Notes: generated from the letters alone by a model not told the origin. A stretch of 64,000 bases of DNA from Pseudomonadota bacterium (GCA_036141575.1 JAYZXF010000003.1:102598-166597); one strand, 5' to 3'; shown: positions 26,385-35,388, counted from the stretch's first letter. Numbers and translations are program-made.

Positions 26385-28529
26385 ATGTTGAAAAAAACAG
26401 TTCATGCTTTACTTGCAGTTTCTATTCTGCTTGCACCGTATAACTTCTCTACAGCACAAAATGAAGTGGGCGACAATAAAATTTCCCTAGACTTTGAAGA
26501 TGTGGATATCCGTAGTCTGATTCGCTTTATGGCTGAAATCAGTGGTGAAAACTACATTGTCGATAACAAAGTTATTGGCAAAGTTACAGTCATTAGCCCG
26601 AAGGAAGTTGACCGTAAGCAAGCGATGGATATCTTCGCAAACCTCCTTCTAGCAAGCGGTTATGCCATTGTTCCTGCAGGTGATGTAAAGCAAATTGTTC
26701 CTGCCTCTAAAGTAGGTTCAAGCGCAACGCCTGTTACAGAAGACGAACCTTCTTCTGAGAGCGACATTGTGACACGCGTACTTAAGCCTGAAGCTGGTAA
26801 CGCAAAAAGTCTCATTGAAATCCTGAAGCCAATGCTGTCTTCAAGTGGTGCGATGACAAGCTACGGCCCTGCCAACCTATTGATGGTAACGGACGCTTAC
26901 AGCCACGTTAAGCGCATTCAAATGATTGTTGCTGAGCTTGATAAAGCAAGCGCTGGCGGTAGCGTTGAAATGCTGCCTCTTAAGCATGTAGAAGCAAGCA
27001 CAGCTGCTAATATTATGGACCGTATCTTCTCTGGGAACGCTGAAAACCCAATTAGCATTATCCCTGAGCCAGCTCAAAACCTTCTTATTGTTTCAGCTGA
27101 TGCGAGCACAATGCAAGATGTACGTCGCGTGCTTAAACGCATTGATGTAGAAGCGCAAAAGAATGTGCGTTCTCTAGATATTATGTACCTCAAGCATGCT
27201 GATGCATCAGACATGGCTGAAGTTCTAAACGATTTAATTGAAAAAACAGAAGATGCAGAAAGCAAATCAGCGTCATCAACAGCCTCAGCTCTTAAAGCTG
27301 TTGCTGCCTTTAAAGGCCCTGTAAGTGTTGTAGCAGACGTGAGCACAAACGCTCTTGTGCTTTCAGCTGAACCTTCTGATATGTCACTTCTTAAAAACAT
27401 TGTAAATAAACTTGATATCCCTCGCCTCCAGGTATACATCGAAGCCCTTGTTATGGAAGTGAGTGAAAGTATTTCTAACCAATTTGGTGTAGAATGGCGT
27501 AGTGCTGATAACCTTGGCTCTCAAGGTGGTCTTGTGCCATTTGGTGGTCAAAACTTCGGTAGCCTCAACGCGCTATCAGAAAACCCACTTGCTCTGCCAA
27601 CAGGTTTCTCTATGGGTCTTGCTGGTGCCAGCATTACTTTCCAAGGAACTGAGTACGCAAACATTGGTGCCCTCGTAACAGCTCTACAAGCTGAAAACGA
27701 TGTAAACATCCTATCGACACCTCAACTCATGACCATGGATAACCAAGAAGCTGAGATTGTTGTGGGTCAAAACGTACCTTTCGTAACAGGTAGCTACACA
27801 ACAGACGGTAACAACAACAACCCGTTCCAAACAATTGAGCGCCAAGACGTTGGTATTAACCTACGTGTAAAACCACAAATTAGTGATAACGGTTATGTTC
27901 GCCTGAACCTGTACCAAGAGATTTCATCTGTAAACCCAACAAACGGTGAAGCTGCAGATATCACAACGCGTAAGCGTAGCCTCAGCACTGTTGTTATGGT
28001 GCCAAATGGTAACATGGTTGCTCTAGGTGGTCTTATCCAAGAAGAACAATCAGACAACGTACAGCAAGTCCCTTGCCTCGGTGGTCTGTTCGGTATTGGT
28101 GAAGCTTTCAAGAACACATCTCTCACAAACAACAAAACAAACCTGATGGTCTTTATCAAACCGCACATCATTGGTACTTACGACCAAATGGACGGCATTA
28201 CTTCTGAGAAATACAAGAAGATGCGTGTAATGCAGAAGCAAAACACTTACGGCGGTACAAAAATGCTTGAGCGTACTGACATTGGTGAAGCGGACATCAT
28301 CCCTGAAGAACTGCGCGATACAAAACCAGCAATGGAAGTTGAAGAGAAAGAAGTCAATGTAGAGCCTAGCATTGAAGAGTTTGAAGTCATTACAGATACG
28401 CCAACGATGGCACCTAAAAAGCAAAGTCCATTTGTAGGCGGCGAGCCTCTTGCCTCTGTTGATGAGACACGTATTGATAGTGTGAACCTAAAACTGGCAA
28501 TGCCTCAAGCGATTGACTCAGGACTTTAA
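26385..28529 (+). CDS. gspD: Type II secretion system secretin GspD
   Basis: Outer-membrane channel of the T2SS, about 714 residues with a signal peptide (MLKKTVHALLAVSILLAPY). The N0 domain starts ISLDFEDVDIRSLIRFMAEI, then three KH-like N domains with repeated LKPEAGNAKSLIEILKP-type and LKHVEAS, LKHADAS segments. The secretin core shows VPFVTGSYTTDGNNNNPFQ, TIERQDVGINLRVKPQI and the end VMVPNGNMVALGGLI. A ~100-residue acidic tail follows. An in-frame TTG at 26334 would add a non-signal-like extension; I prefer the ATG at 26385. It is the first gene of the cluster, and no gspC precedes it. Confidence 0.94.
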   Translation: MLKKTVHALLAVSILLAPYNFSTAQNEVGDNKISLDFEDVDIRSLIRFMAEISGENYIVDNKVIGKVTVISPKEVDRKQAMDIFANLLLASGYAIVPAGDVKQIVPASKVGSSATPVTEDEPSSESDIVTRVLKPEAGNAKSLIEILKPMLSSSGAMTSYGPANLLMVTDAYSHVKRIQMIVAELDKASAGGSVEMLPLKHVEASTAANIMDRIFSGNAENPISIIPEPAQNLLIVSADASTMQDVRRVLKRIDVEAQKNVRSLDIMYLKHADASDMAEVLNDLIEKTEDAESKSASSTASALKAVAAFKGPVSVVADVSTNALVLSAEPSDMSLLKNIVNKLDIPRLQVYIEALVMEVSESISNQFGVEWRSADNLGSQGGLVPFGGQNFGSLNALSENPLALPTGFSMGLAGASITFQGTEYANIGALVTALQAENDVNILSTPQLMTMDNQEAEIVVGQNVPFVTGSYTTDGNNNNPFQTIERQDVGINLRVKPQISDNGYVRLNLYQEISSVNPTNGEAADITTRKRSLSTVVMVPNGNMVALGGLIQEEQSDNVQQVPCLGGLFGIGEAFKNTSLTNNKTNLMVFIKPHIIGTYDQMDGITSEKYKKMRVMQKQNTYGGTKMLERTDIGEADIIPEELRDTKPAMEVEEKEVNVEPSIEEFEVITDTPTMAPKKQSPFVGGEPLASVDETRIDSVNLKLAMPQAIDSGL

Positions 28530-28550
28530 TTTATTGAATACAATTTACAG

Positions 28551-28579
28551 TTGGCAAGGACGTAGTCCTTTGTTATACA
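28551..28579 (+). promoter_or_regulatory. Predicted gspE promoter with palindrome in the spacer
   Basis: TTGGCA (28551-28556), 17-base spacer, TATACA (28574-28579). The spacer holds a perfect inverted repeat AAGGAC-GTA-GTCCTT (28556-28570), and outer arms ACAGTT (28547) / AACTGT (28581) enclose it. Placement of a dyad between -35 and -10 is typical of some activators and repressors; it could instead be a weak gspD terminator hairpin. Confidence 0.4.
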
Positions 28580-28604
28580 TAACTGTATAAATAGGGAGAG
28601 ACTC

Positions 28605-30290
28605 ATGACATACAGCACTTTTATTGCTCATGATTTACAAGACGACAGTCTAGCCATTTCTGGCGACCTCTCTTTCTCTGAAGTTCGTAAACAAGCACTT
28701 GAATCAGGTGTAAATGCAAAAGCGCTTAATACCTCTACAGCTAAGTATTTTGGACTTAAAGAAGCCAAGCTCCCTAAAGCAAAAGATATTGAAGAAGCTC
28801 TCCTAGGTGACCTAAACCTTGGCGTTGCAAAAACGAATCTCTTCCTCCCTATTGAACAGAAAACAGACGGCTCAATTATTGCTGCGGTATCAGACCCAAC
28901 AAAAGCAATGCAGATTGCTGATGACTATGCCCGCACAACAGGTAAAGAGATTACGCTTACATATGCAGCCCCAGAAGAGCTTACAGCTTACATCAACACA
29001 CTTTGGGATAAGACAGCCACAAGTGCAAAAGATGCTGTGAAAGGCACCGAAGAAGAGTCTACAGACCTGCAAAGTATGGCATCTGCTCTGGGTGAACCTG
29101 AGGATCTACTTGATAGCCAGCATGACGCCCCTATTATTAAACTGATTAACTCAATCCTGATGCAAGCCGCTAAAGAAGGTGCATCAGATATTCACATTGA
29201 ACCATCTGCCAAACAAGTAAGCGTACGCTTCCGTGTTGATGGTGTGATGCACACAGTGATTACGCCTTCAGCGAAACTACACGCTGCAATGAGTGCCCGC
29301 CTAAAGGTCATGGCGCACCTTGATATTGCTGAAAAACGCCTACCACAGGATGGTCGTTTCAAGATTCGTATCGGTGGTAAAGATACAGACATCCGTATCT
29401 CAACACTGCCAACACAACATGGTGAACGTATTGTACTACGTCTCCTTGGTCAGCAAGACGGTATCCGCGCGCTTGATGCCATTGGCCTGCGCCCTGAACA
29501 ACAAGCACAAATGGAAGGCTTCTTCGGCCTTGCAAACGGTATTATGCTGGTGAGTGGTCCAACAGGTTCAGGTAAAACATCTACGCTTTATGCAGGCTTG
29601 CAACATATCAATACACCAGATAAAAACATTGTGACTGTTGAAGACCCTGTCGAGTACGAGCTTGAAGGCCTTGGCCAAATTCCAGTGAACGCCAAAATCG
29701 GCATGACATTCGCCGCTGGCCTCCGTTCTATTCTTCGTCAAGACCCTGACGTGGTTGTGGTTGGTGAAACACGTGACCTTGAAACAGCAGAGATTGCCGT
29801 TGAAGCTTCTCTCACTGGTCACTTGGTTCTCTCAACAATTCACACAAACGATGCACCAAGCACCCTCACCCGTCTTATTGAAATGGGTATTGAACCTTTC
29901 CTTGTTGCATCATCTCTACGTGGTGTGGTGGCTCAGCGTATGGTACGCCTGTTACACCCGACAACTAAGGTGCCTCGCGCGCTGGATGCTGAAACGAAAA
30001 AGCTCTTTGACGCACTTCCTAAAGATGTACGCCCAAAAGAGATTACTCTATTTGACGCAGCCCCAAGTGATGACTGCCCAACAGGTTACTCTGGCCGTAG
30101 TGGTATTTTTGAAATTCTCAGTGTAACAGATAAAGTACGCAGCATTATTCAAGCTGGTGGTAACGACACTGAAATCCGTGACGCCGCTCAGTCTGAAGGC
30201 ATGCTCACACTTTACCAAGAAGGTCTACTTAAAGCAGCGCGTGGTGAAACCACTCTTGAAGAAGTGATGCGCGTTACACGTATTCAGTAA
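28605..30290 (+). CDS. gspE: Type II secretion ATPase GspE
   Basis: Cytosolic hexameric ATPase powering pseudopilus assembly (561 residues). Walker A GPTGSGKTSTLYAGL near residue 318, Asp box TVEDPVEYELEGLGQIPVN, Walker B ILRQDPDVVVVGETRD and His box TGHLVLSTIHTNDAPSTLTRL are intact. The Zn tetracysteine found in many GspE proteins is lost: the region before TGYSGRSGIFEIL has a single Cys (SDDCPTGY). N-terminal MshEN-like domain present. Ribosome binding site AGGGAG. Confidence 0.95.
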   Translation: MTYSTFIAHDLQDDSLAISGDLSFSEVRKQALESGVNAKALNTSTAKYFGLKEAKLPKAKDIEEALLGDLNLGVAKTNLFLPIEQKTDGSIIAAVSDPTKAMQIADDYARTTGKEITLTYAAPEELTAYINTLWDKTATSAKDAVKGTEEESTDLQSMASALGEPEDLLDSQHDAPIIKLINSILMQAAKEGASDIHIEPSAKQVSVRFRVDGVMHTVITPSAKLHAAMSARLKVMAHLDIAEKRLPQDGRFKIRIGGKDTDIRISTLPTQHGERIVLRLLGQQDGIRALDAIGLRPEQQAQMEGFFGLANGIMLVSGPTGSGKTSTLYAGLQHINTPDKNIVTVEDPVEYELEGLGQIPVNAKIGMTFAAGLRSILRQDPDVVVVGETRDLETAEIAVEASLTGHLVLSTIHTNDAPSTLTRLIEMGIEPFLVASSLRGVVAQRMVRLLHPTTKVPRALDAETKKLFDALPKDVRPKEITLFDAAPSDDCPTGYSGRSGIFEILSVTDKVRSIIQAGGNDTEIRDAAQSEGMLTLYQEGLLKAARGETTLEEVMRVTRIQ

Positions 30291-30348
30291 CCCTTGTAAT
30301 CTTAAAATCAATACTTATATCTATTCCTATCAATAGGAGTAAATACGC

Positions 30349-30861
30349 GTGCCATATACACCAGAAGAAGCTTTTAAAATTGTTCAGCGTTACGATGACA
30401 CTGTTATCATTGAAACCTCAGGTGATGTCACACTGGAAGAAGCCCTTGAAAAGAAATGCGCTTTCCTTGATGATGAACGAAAAGAGCCAGAAGGCTTTGA
30501 GCGCCATTACTGGCCTGAGGAAACCATCGCTTTTCTAGAAGAAAATGAAGGCGAAGTTGGCGTTATCTCTCTTGATAACGACCTACAAGGCGAAACACCT
30601 GAACAAGAAGGTGTAGAAGTCATGCGCCAACTCAAAGATAAAGTTGTCCACAGAGGCTTTACCCCACCAGATGTCCTCGTTTTTCATACTAAAAATAGTG
30701 AACAAAAACCCGAGATGATTCGGCTTGCACGCACGGTTATTAAATATCATGATCTCAACCAAAGGGGTGAAAACCCTCACCTCATTTCTAAAGAAGAAAC
30801 TGAAGTCTCTAAGGAAGAGCTCTATACCTCCCTCTTCTCAGAACCTGATCCAGAGCGATAA
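30349..30861 (+). CDS. cREC-type receiver-like domain protein inside the T2SS cluster
   Basis: 170 residues from a GTG start with AGGAG nine bases upstream. The core pattern FLDDERKEPEGF (D41-D42) and VISLDNDLQGETPEQEGVEV (D76-N-D78), followed by VFHTKN, matches what I know of the cyclic-phosphate processing receiver (cREC) domain, a receiver-like fold with acidic pocket FLDDxR and ISLDHDLG; here the His is Asn. N- and C-terminal extensions are acidic and hydrophilic. It lies between gspE and gspF on the same strand, an unusual place, suggesting a regulatory or accessory role in this T2SS; that role is inference. Confidence 0.65.
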   Translation: MPYTPEEAFKIVQRYDDTVIIETSGDVTLEEALEKKCAFLDDERKEPEGFERHYWPEETIAFLEENEGEVGVISLDNDLQGETPEQEGVEVMRQLKDKVVHRGFTPPDVLVFHTKNSEQKPEMIRLARTVIKYHDLNQRGENPHLISKEETEVSKEELYTSLFSEPDPER

Positions 30862-30875
30862 GCATTTTACATTTT

Positions 30876-30902
30876 ATGCAGGCTTGTTTATCATGCCTGC
30901 AT
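30876..30902 (+). promoter_or_regulatory. Hairpin enclosing the gspF start codon
   Basis: Arms ATGCAGGC (30876-30883) and GCCTGCAT (30895-30902) form a perfect 8-bp stem with an 11-base loop. The last two bases of the stem are the A and T of the gspF ATG, and no Shine-Dalgarno sequence is exposed, so the structure may limit gspF translation. Confidence 0.5.
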
Positions 30903-32151
30903 GTCACATTTTAAATATACTGCCTTTAATGATGTAGGTGAAACCCTACGCGGAGAAACTGAAGCTGATAGCTTGGACGCAGCAAAGCGCGCCCTCGCCG
31001 GCCAAGGCCTATTTGTGGCAGATATTCGTGAGACTGGTCAAGGTATCAGCTTTGACTCTCTTAAAAGTTTAAACCTCCGTGATTTGATGAATATTGAAAT
31101 TATGCCAGCCCGTGTAGACGGTGAAACTCTGGTGATTTTCCTTCGTCAATTTGCAACACTGATCAGCGCAGATGTCCCTCTGATCAAAGCACTAGATATC
31201 CTCATTGCCCAAGGCGGTAAACAAGCCCTCATTCGTATTTTGCGTGATATCCGTAAACATGTGAACGAAGGTGGCACGCTCTCTGAGGCTCTTGGCGCGC
31301 ACCCTAAAACATTCTCTGACCTAATGGTAAACATGATCCATGCTGGTGAAAGCACAGGTACACTTGGAAACGTGCTTGAAGAACTTGCCACAATGATGGA
31401 AGAGCGCCGCGCTCTTATGAGCGATGTGCGTGGCGCCCTGACCTACCCACTATTTGTCCTTTTTGCAGGTGTTGCTGTGGTTATTTACCTTCTGCACAGT
31501 GTTGTGCCAAACATTACAGATATGTATACGCAGAGCGACCAAGCTCTCCCAGCGGCGACACAATTCCTTATGTCTCTAAGTGGCGGCATTGGTGCTTATG
31601 GTGCAGCAACAGCCCTCACTCTTTTATGTGTTGGTAGCCTTATTGCTATTATGAATAAGCGCATCAAAGGTATGCGCCTATTTTGGCACAAGCTGGCACT
31701 TGGTATGCCAATGTTTGGTACAATGGGTAAACGTCTTGCTCATGCGCGCTTTAGTGGCACACTCAGCGCTCTTACAAGTGCAGGGGTTCCTCTCACAACC
31801 GCACTAGCAATTAGTAAAACCATTACCCCTTTCCTGCCGTACCGCAATGCCCTTGAAGAGGTTTCAAAAGAAGTCAGCGAAGGTGAATCTCTTGCTGAGT
31901 CTCTTGAAAAGACAGAAGTGTTTAACCCGTTCCTTGTTAACATGGCTCAGGTTGGAGAAAGTACGGGTAAGCTTGATAAAATGCTTGGCCGCGTTGCTGA
32001 ATTCACATCAAGCGAGCTTCGCGCACAAATCAAAACTCAAATGGCTCTTTTACAGCCAATCCTTCTACTTCTTGTGGGGGGAATGGTTGCCTTCATTATG
32101 ATGGCTGTCCTCATGCCACTGTTTGAAATGAACAGCGGCATGGGCCTCTAG
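30901..32151 (+). CDS. gspF: Type II secretion inner-membrane platform protein GspF
   Basis: Polytopic platform protein (416 residues) with two repeated cytosolic GspF domains and three main membrane helices (around residues 180-205, 230-250, 385-410). Starts SHFKYTAFNDVGETLRGETE; repeats show FLRQFATLISADVPLIKALD and FSGTLSALTSAGVPLTTALA, each followed by ...VNMIHAGESTG or VNMAQVGESTG. Start codon lies in a hairpin stem. Confidence 0.95.
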   Translation: MSHFKYTAFNDVGETLRGETEADSLDAAKRALAGQGLFVADIRETGQGISFDSLKSLNLRDLMNIEIMPARVDGETLVIFLRQFATLISADVPLIKALDILIAQGGKQALIRILRDIRKHVNEGGTLSEALGAHPKTFSDLMVNMIHAGESTGTLGNVLEELATMMEERRALMSDVRGALTYPLFVLFAGVAVVIYLLHSVVPNITDMYTQSDQALPAATQFLMSLSGGIGAYGAATALTLLCVGSLIAIMNKRIKGMRLFWHKLALGMPMFGTMGKRLAHARFSGTLSALTSAGVPLTTALAISKTITPFLPYRNALEEVSKEVSEGESLAESLEKTEVFNPFLVNMAQVGESTGKLDKMLGRVAEFTSSELRAQIKTQMALLQPILLLLVGGMVAFIMMAVLMPLFEMNSGMGL

Positions 32152-32159
32152 AACACTCA

Positions 32160-32183
32160 AAAGCCCCCTTAAGTGGGGGCTTT
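32160..32183. terminator. Bidirectional terminator between gspF and the Nudix gene
   Basis: Nine-bp perfect stem AAAGCCCCC / GGGGGCTTT, loop TTAAGT, followed by TCTTTTC on plus and TTGAG on minus. It ends the gspDEF transcript and the convergent Nudix transcript. Confidence 0.75.
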
Positions 32184-32192
32184 CTTTTCGTT

Positions 32193-32708
32193 TTATTGGT
32201 CCATCGCCTCACGGTGAATCACATGGTGAATGCCTTGGGAGATGTCTTTCACTTGCTGAAAGATGTAACTTTCACGAAAGTTCAACGTTGCCAACTCTTC
32301 AACAGGAACCCAGCAAAAGAGGAACTTTCCTCCATCTCGCTCACGCTTAGGTACACAGCTCCCTTTTGGGAGCTTCACCCGAAACATGGTACAAACTTCA
32401 TGGCCTTGCATGCCTGTTTGCTTGTGCTTAAAAAAGCGCTCGCTGTGCACAGCCATAGACACATTGTCTGCCGGGACATCAATGCCTGTTTCTTCAAGAA
32501 TTTCCCGAATCACACTGGCTTGAGTATCCATTCCACACTTAACCTTTCCTCCTGGAATAAAATAGTGTGGATTTTCATCTTCCTCAGCGTAACTCAGCAG
32601 CATCTTACCATCCTGCACAATAAAATATGCACAACGATGTATAAAAAGCTTTCCATCGACACGAACGGCAACATCACCTTGCTCACCAAAGTAGCGTTTC
32701 TTAGCCAT
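32193..32708 (-). CDS. Nudix hydrolase (opposite strand within the T2SS cluster)
   Basis: 171 residues. Nudix box GGKVKCGMDTQASVI then REILEETGI; the catalytic RExxEE is intact but the first Glu of GX5E is Met. N-terminal strand VDGKLFIHRCAYFIVQDGKMLLSYAEED. Substrate unknown. Not closely similar to the three Nudix copies at 14257-15832. It lies between gspF and gspG on the other strand, splitting the T2SS genes into two transcripts. Confidence 0.85.
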   Translation of the reverse strand: MAKKRYFGEQGDVAVRVDGKLFIHRCAYFIVQDGKMLLSYAEEDENPHYFIPGGKVKCGMDTQASVIREILEETGIDVPADNVSMAVHSERFFKHKQTGMQGHEVCTMFRVKLPKGSCVPKRERDGGKFLFCWVPVEELATLNFRESYIFQQVKDISQGIHHVIHREAMDQ

Positions 32709-32880
32709 AGGGCTATCCTCTCTCGGTAAAAAATAAAGATTTCTTGCCCCATAAGATATAGAGCGTTAGCTATATTATTGGTATGCTTAAACTCAATTTC
32801 AACTCTTGCACAATCCACACCTGTCGCATATGATGCAAGGACTTAAAAATTCTAGAATAAAAATAAGGCTTTTGACAGCG

Positions 32881-33300
32881 ATGCAAAACTCTCATAACTC
32901 TGGTTTCACACTCATGGAACTTCTTGTTGTTATTGTTATTTTAACAGTACTAGGCGCTTTTGTTGCCCCTAAGTTTTTGGACCAACCAGAAAAGGCTCGC
33001 GTGACGCAAGCACACACACAAATCAAAGCAATTAGTGACGCTCTTGATATGTACAAGTTGGATAACTTTAAATACCCAACAACACAACAAGGCCTCAAAG
33101 CACTGGTAGAAAAGCCAACAAGCAAGCCAACACCTAAAAACTGGAAAGATGGCGGCTACATGAAGAGCATGCCTGTTGACCCTTGGGGCAACGATTACAT
33201 TTACCTCTCTCCAGGTATCAAAAATGACTATGACCTCATCAGCTACGGCGCTGACGGTAAAAAAGGCGGCGAAGACGAAAACGCTGACATTAAAAACTAA
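32881..33300 (+). CDS. gspG: Type II secretion major pseudopilin GspG
   Basis: 139 residues. Prepilin signal [21 protein letters not shown] with cleavage after Gly8 and Glu5 of the mature protein; the GspG hallmarks [36 protein letters not shown] and [21 protein letters not shown] (calcium-binding tail) are present. I chose the ATG at 32881 because it gives a normal short leader; the in-frame ATG at 32830 would give a 25-residue leader. A terminator-like hairpin follows at 33368. Confidence 0.95.
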   Translation: MQNSHNSGFTLMELLVVIVILTVLGAFVAPKFLDQPEKARVTQAHTQIKAISDALDMYKLDNFKYPTTQQGLKALVEKPTSKPTPKNWKDGGYMKSMPVDPWGNDYIYLSPGIKNDYDLISYGADGKKGGEDENADIKN

Positions 33301-33308
33301 AGACTAAA

Positions 33309-33911
33309 ATGCAAAACCAAAGCACTAAAAATGAGTTTCAGCACAAACTTGTGCGCTTTGGGATGAGAAAAAACGCCTTAAGGAGCGCAGAGTACACTCC
33401 AGTACTTCAGCAACGTAAGGCGTTTTTTATTGCCCAAAGAAACCATTTTAGACACGGTTTTACTCTTATAGAACTATTGGTCGTGCTTTCTGTTTTAGCT
33501 GTTTTAAGCTCTTTCACACTGCCGTATTTAAGTTTCTCACCTCCAAGCGAGGAAGCAACACGCCTCACTAAACTGAGAGATGAACTCTCTACTTACCGCG
33601 CTCAAGCTCTACGTGAGAGTGAGCGTATTACTCTTATTATCAATGAAAACAGTACTGTTGATGTCTATGCAGGTCGCTTTTATGAAGAGACCACACTTGG
33701 CGAAGAAAAAGTAGATCCTAAAGAAACCTTTAAAATTGCATCTGGTTTTGAAATTTATAGCGCAACAGGAGACGAAGCTCCATACAGCTTACGCTTTGAG
33801 CCAGATGGCCGTAGCTCTGTCATCCATTTTGTTTATAAAGGCAATGTACTCGCATTTAACGGCACTGCCACGGCGCCAAGCATTATGCCTTATGACAAGG
33901 TGAAGCCATGA
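33309..33911 (+). CDS. gspH: Type II secretion minor pseudopilin GspH/FimT-like
   Basis: 200 residues from the first ATG. The prepilin-type helix RHG|FTLIELLVVLSVLAVLSSFTL is clear, but the leader before the cleavage Gly is 50 residues (32 if the ATG at 33363 is used), far longer than the usual 6-15. The DNA of that leader contains a perfect 13-bp hairpin ending in six T (33368-33428), so the real start may lie downstream at a non-ATG codon, or the leader may be an artefact of reading through an attenuator. The mature part has a GspH-like beta domain. It overlaps the next gene by ATGA. Confidence 0.8.
   Translation: MQNQSTKNEFQHKLVRFGMRKNALRSAEYTPVLQQRKAFFIAQRNHFRHGFTLIELLVVLSVLAVLSSFTLPYLSFSPPSEEATRLTKLRDELSTYRAQALRESERITLIINENSTVDVYAGRFYEETTLGEEKVDPKETFKIASGFEIYSATGDEAPYSLRFEPDGRSSVIHFVYKGNVLAFNGTATAPSIMPYDKVKP
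33368..33428 (+). terminator. Terminator/attenuator-like hairpin at the gspG-gspH junction
   Basis: Arms AAAAAACGCCTTA (33368-33380) and TAAGGCGTTTTTT (33416-33428) pair perfectly over 13 bp with a 35-base loop that can fold again (AGTAC 33391 / GTACT 33402). The right arm ends in six T, so it could terminate most transcripts after gspG. Confidence 0.6.
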
Positions 33912-34483
33912 GGATACATAAAGCTGGCTTTACCCTTATGGAGCTTCTTGTGGTACTTGCCCTCACAAGTATCCTCATGACGGCTATTGGAGGCGTACTT
34001 TGGCAAGTTTCCCGTGGTGTTGGCCATGCAGAACAAGCGCGCACTGAAGCGCTTAACATTCATGTTGCACTTGAGCAATTTAGTCAGGATGTCTATGCCT
34101 ATAAATCAGACTATGCCTCACTGGCTGATACAGAGTTGAGTTTCCATATTATGAAAGATGATGTGGATAGTCTTGTCCCTCATGGGAGCTTGCATGCCAT
34201 CAAATACACAGTTGAAACAGAAGATGGTGTCACATCTCTTAAGCGCACAATCCGCCCTCTTTCCCTCGGTGTAAACCCTATTACAAGTATTCTATGGAGT
34301 GCACCAAACCCTGAAGAGAAACCTTTGGTTTTCTTTGGACATAGAAATGCACATACATTCCTACCTCTTTGGAATAACGAACGTAAATCACCACTCGGTG
34401 TTAAGCTTACGATTACAGATGCTAATGGTGAAGAATGGTACCGCACAGTACCGATTCTAACAGGCCATGGAGAACGCCTATGA
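33908..34483 (+). CDS. gspJ: Type II secretion minor pseudopilin, GspJ-like
   Basis: 191 residues with a standard prepilin leader [24 protein letters not shown]. The mature part resembles GspJ in length and in its VSRGVGHAEQARTEA region followed by beta strands and WYRTVPIL near the end, but GspI cannot be excluded. It overlaps gspH and gspK by ATGA at each end, so these three are translationally coupled. Confidence 0.75.
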   Translation: MRIHKAGFTLMELLVVLALTSILMTAIGGVLWQVSRGVGHAEQARTEALNIHVALEQFSQDVYAYKSDYASLADTELSFHIMKDDVDSLVPHGSLHAIKYTVETEDGVTSLKRTIRPLSLGVNPITSILWSAPNPEEKPLVFFGHRNAHTFLPLWNNERKSPLGVKLTITDANGEEWYRTVPILTGHGERL

Positions 34484-35385
34484 AATATAACTATGGCGGT
34501 GTTCTCATTTATGTATTGCTTCTTCTCGCGATGCTTTCATCACTTTTAAGTGTGGCCTTTCAAAATTCTACAAATAACACGCGCTTGCTGGCGGCCTCCC
34601 TTCTCCATACTGAAGCAAGGCAAATGGCTCTTTCAGGCTTAGATCTCATTATATATGAGCTTAAACGGGACGGCAGAAACAGCGATACAGATAACATGCA
34701 AGACCGTTGGTATAGCTACACTTCCGGTCGAGATTTTCCGATTGAAGGCGGAAATATCTTTATTCAGATTCAAGATGCAGCAGCGGTCCCAAGCCTGAAT
34801 CAGGTGATTGGTTATGCAAGCAGTGATGAACCTTATCAAGAGATGCTTCGTCGCTATACATCCAACGCCAACCTGCCTTCATTTAATTTAGACCCTGTGA
34901 TTGACTATATTGATGCTGACAATGAAACACGTAGCTCAGGCGCAGAAGCATGGGACTATGCTGGAGAGGACATTCCATTCATTCCACGTAATGACTACAT
35001 TGAAGGCTACGCTGACTTTGCACTTATTCAAGGCATACCAGAAAAGCTAAAACGTAAAGCTTACCAACACTTTTCTCTTATTCCTGGCGCAATGGAAGTG
35101 AATGTCAACATCGCGTCCCCTCACCTTTTAAAAGCTGCTCTTACTTCTGCAGAAGGCTTAGATCAAGCGATCAAATCTAGAAGCCGTGCCCCATATGAAA
35201 CCCTCAGTGAATTCTTAAAAGATGTGGGCTTAAAAAAAGCACCGAACACCCTTTCTTTCGGTGTCAGCACAGAATACTTTACGGTACGCTCTGAGGTGCG
35301 TTACAATGAGGCCTATGTTGGCTTAGAAGCTCTTGTTTGGAGAGATGAACTCAACTTTAAAGTTTTAAAAATCAATTGGCTATAA
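34480..35385 (+). CDS. gspK: Type II secretion minor pseudopilin GspK
   Basis: 301 residues starting MKYNYGGVLIYVLLLLAMLS at the ATG overlapping the previous stop. It lacks Glu5 after the cleavage site, as expected for GspK, the tip pseudopilin. The large alpha domain insertion with DYIDADNE (typical of the calcium/helix region) and VNVNIASPHLLKAAL, LSEFLKDVGL SAM-like segments are present. Confidence 0.88.
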   Translation: MKYNYGGVLIYVLLLLAMLSSLLSVAFQNSTNNTRLLAASLLHTEARQMALSGLDLIIYELKRDGRNSDTDNMQDRWYSYTSGRDFPIEGGNIFIQIQDAAAVPSLNQVIGYASSDEPYQEMLRRYTSNANLPSFNLDPVIDYIDADNETRSSGAEAWDYAGEDIPFIPRNDYIEGYADFALIQGIPEKLKRKAYQHFSLIPGAMEVNVNIASPHLLKAALTSAEGLDQAIKSRSRAPYETLSEFLKDVGLKKAPNTLSFGVSTEYFTVRSEVRYNEAYVGLEALVWRDELNFKVLKINWL

Positions 35386-35388
35386 TAC

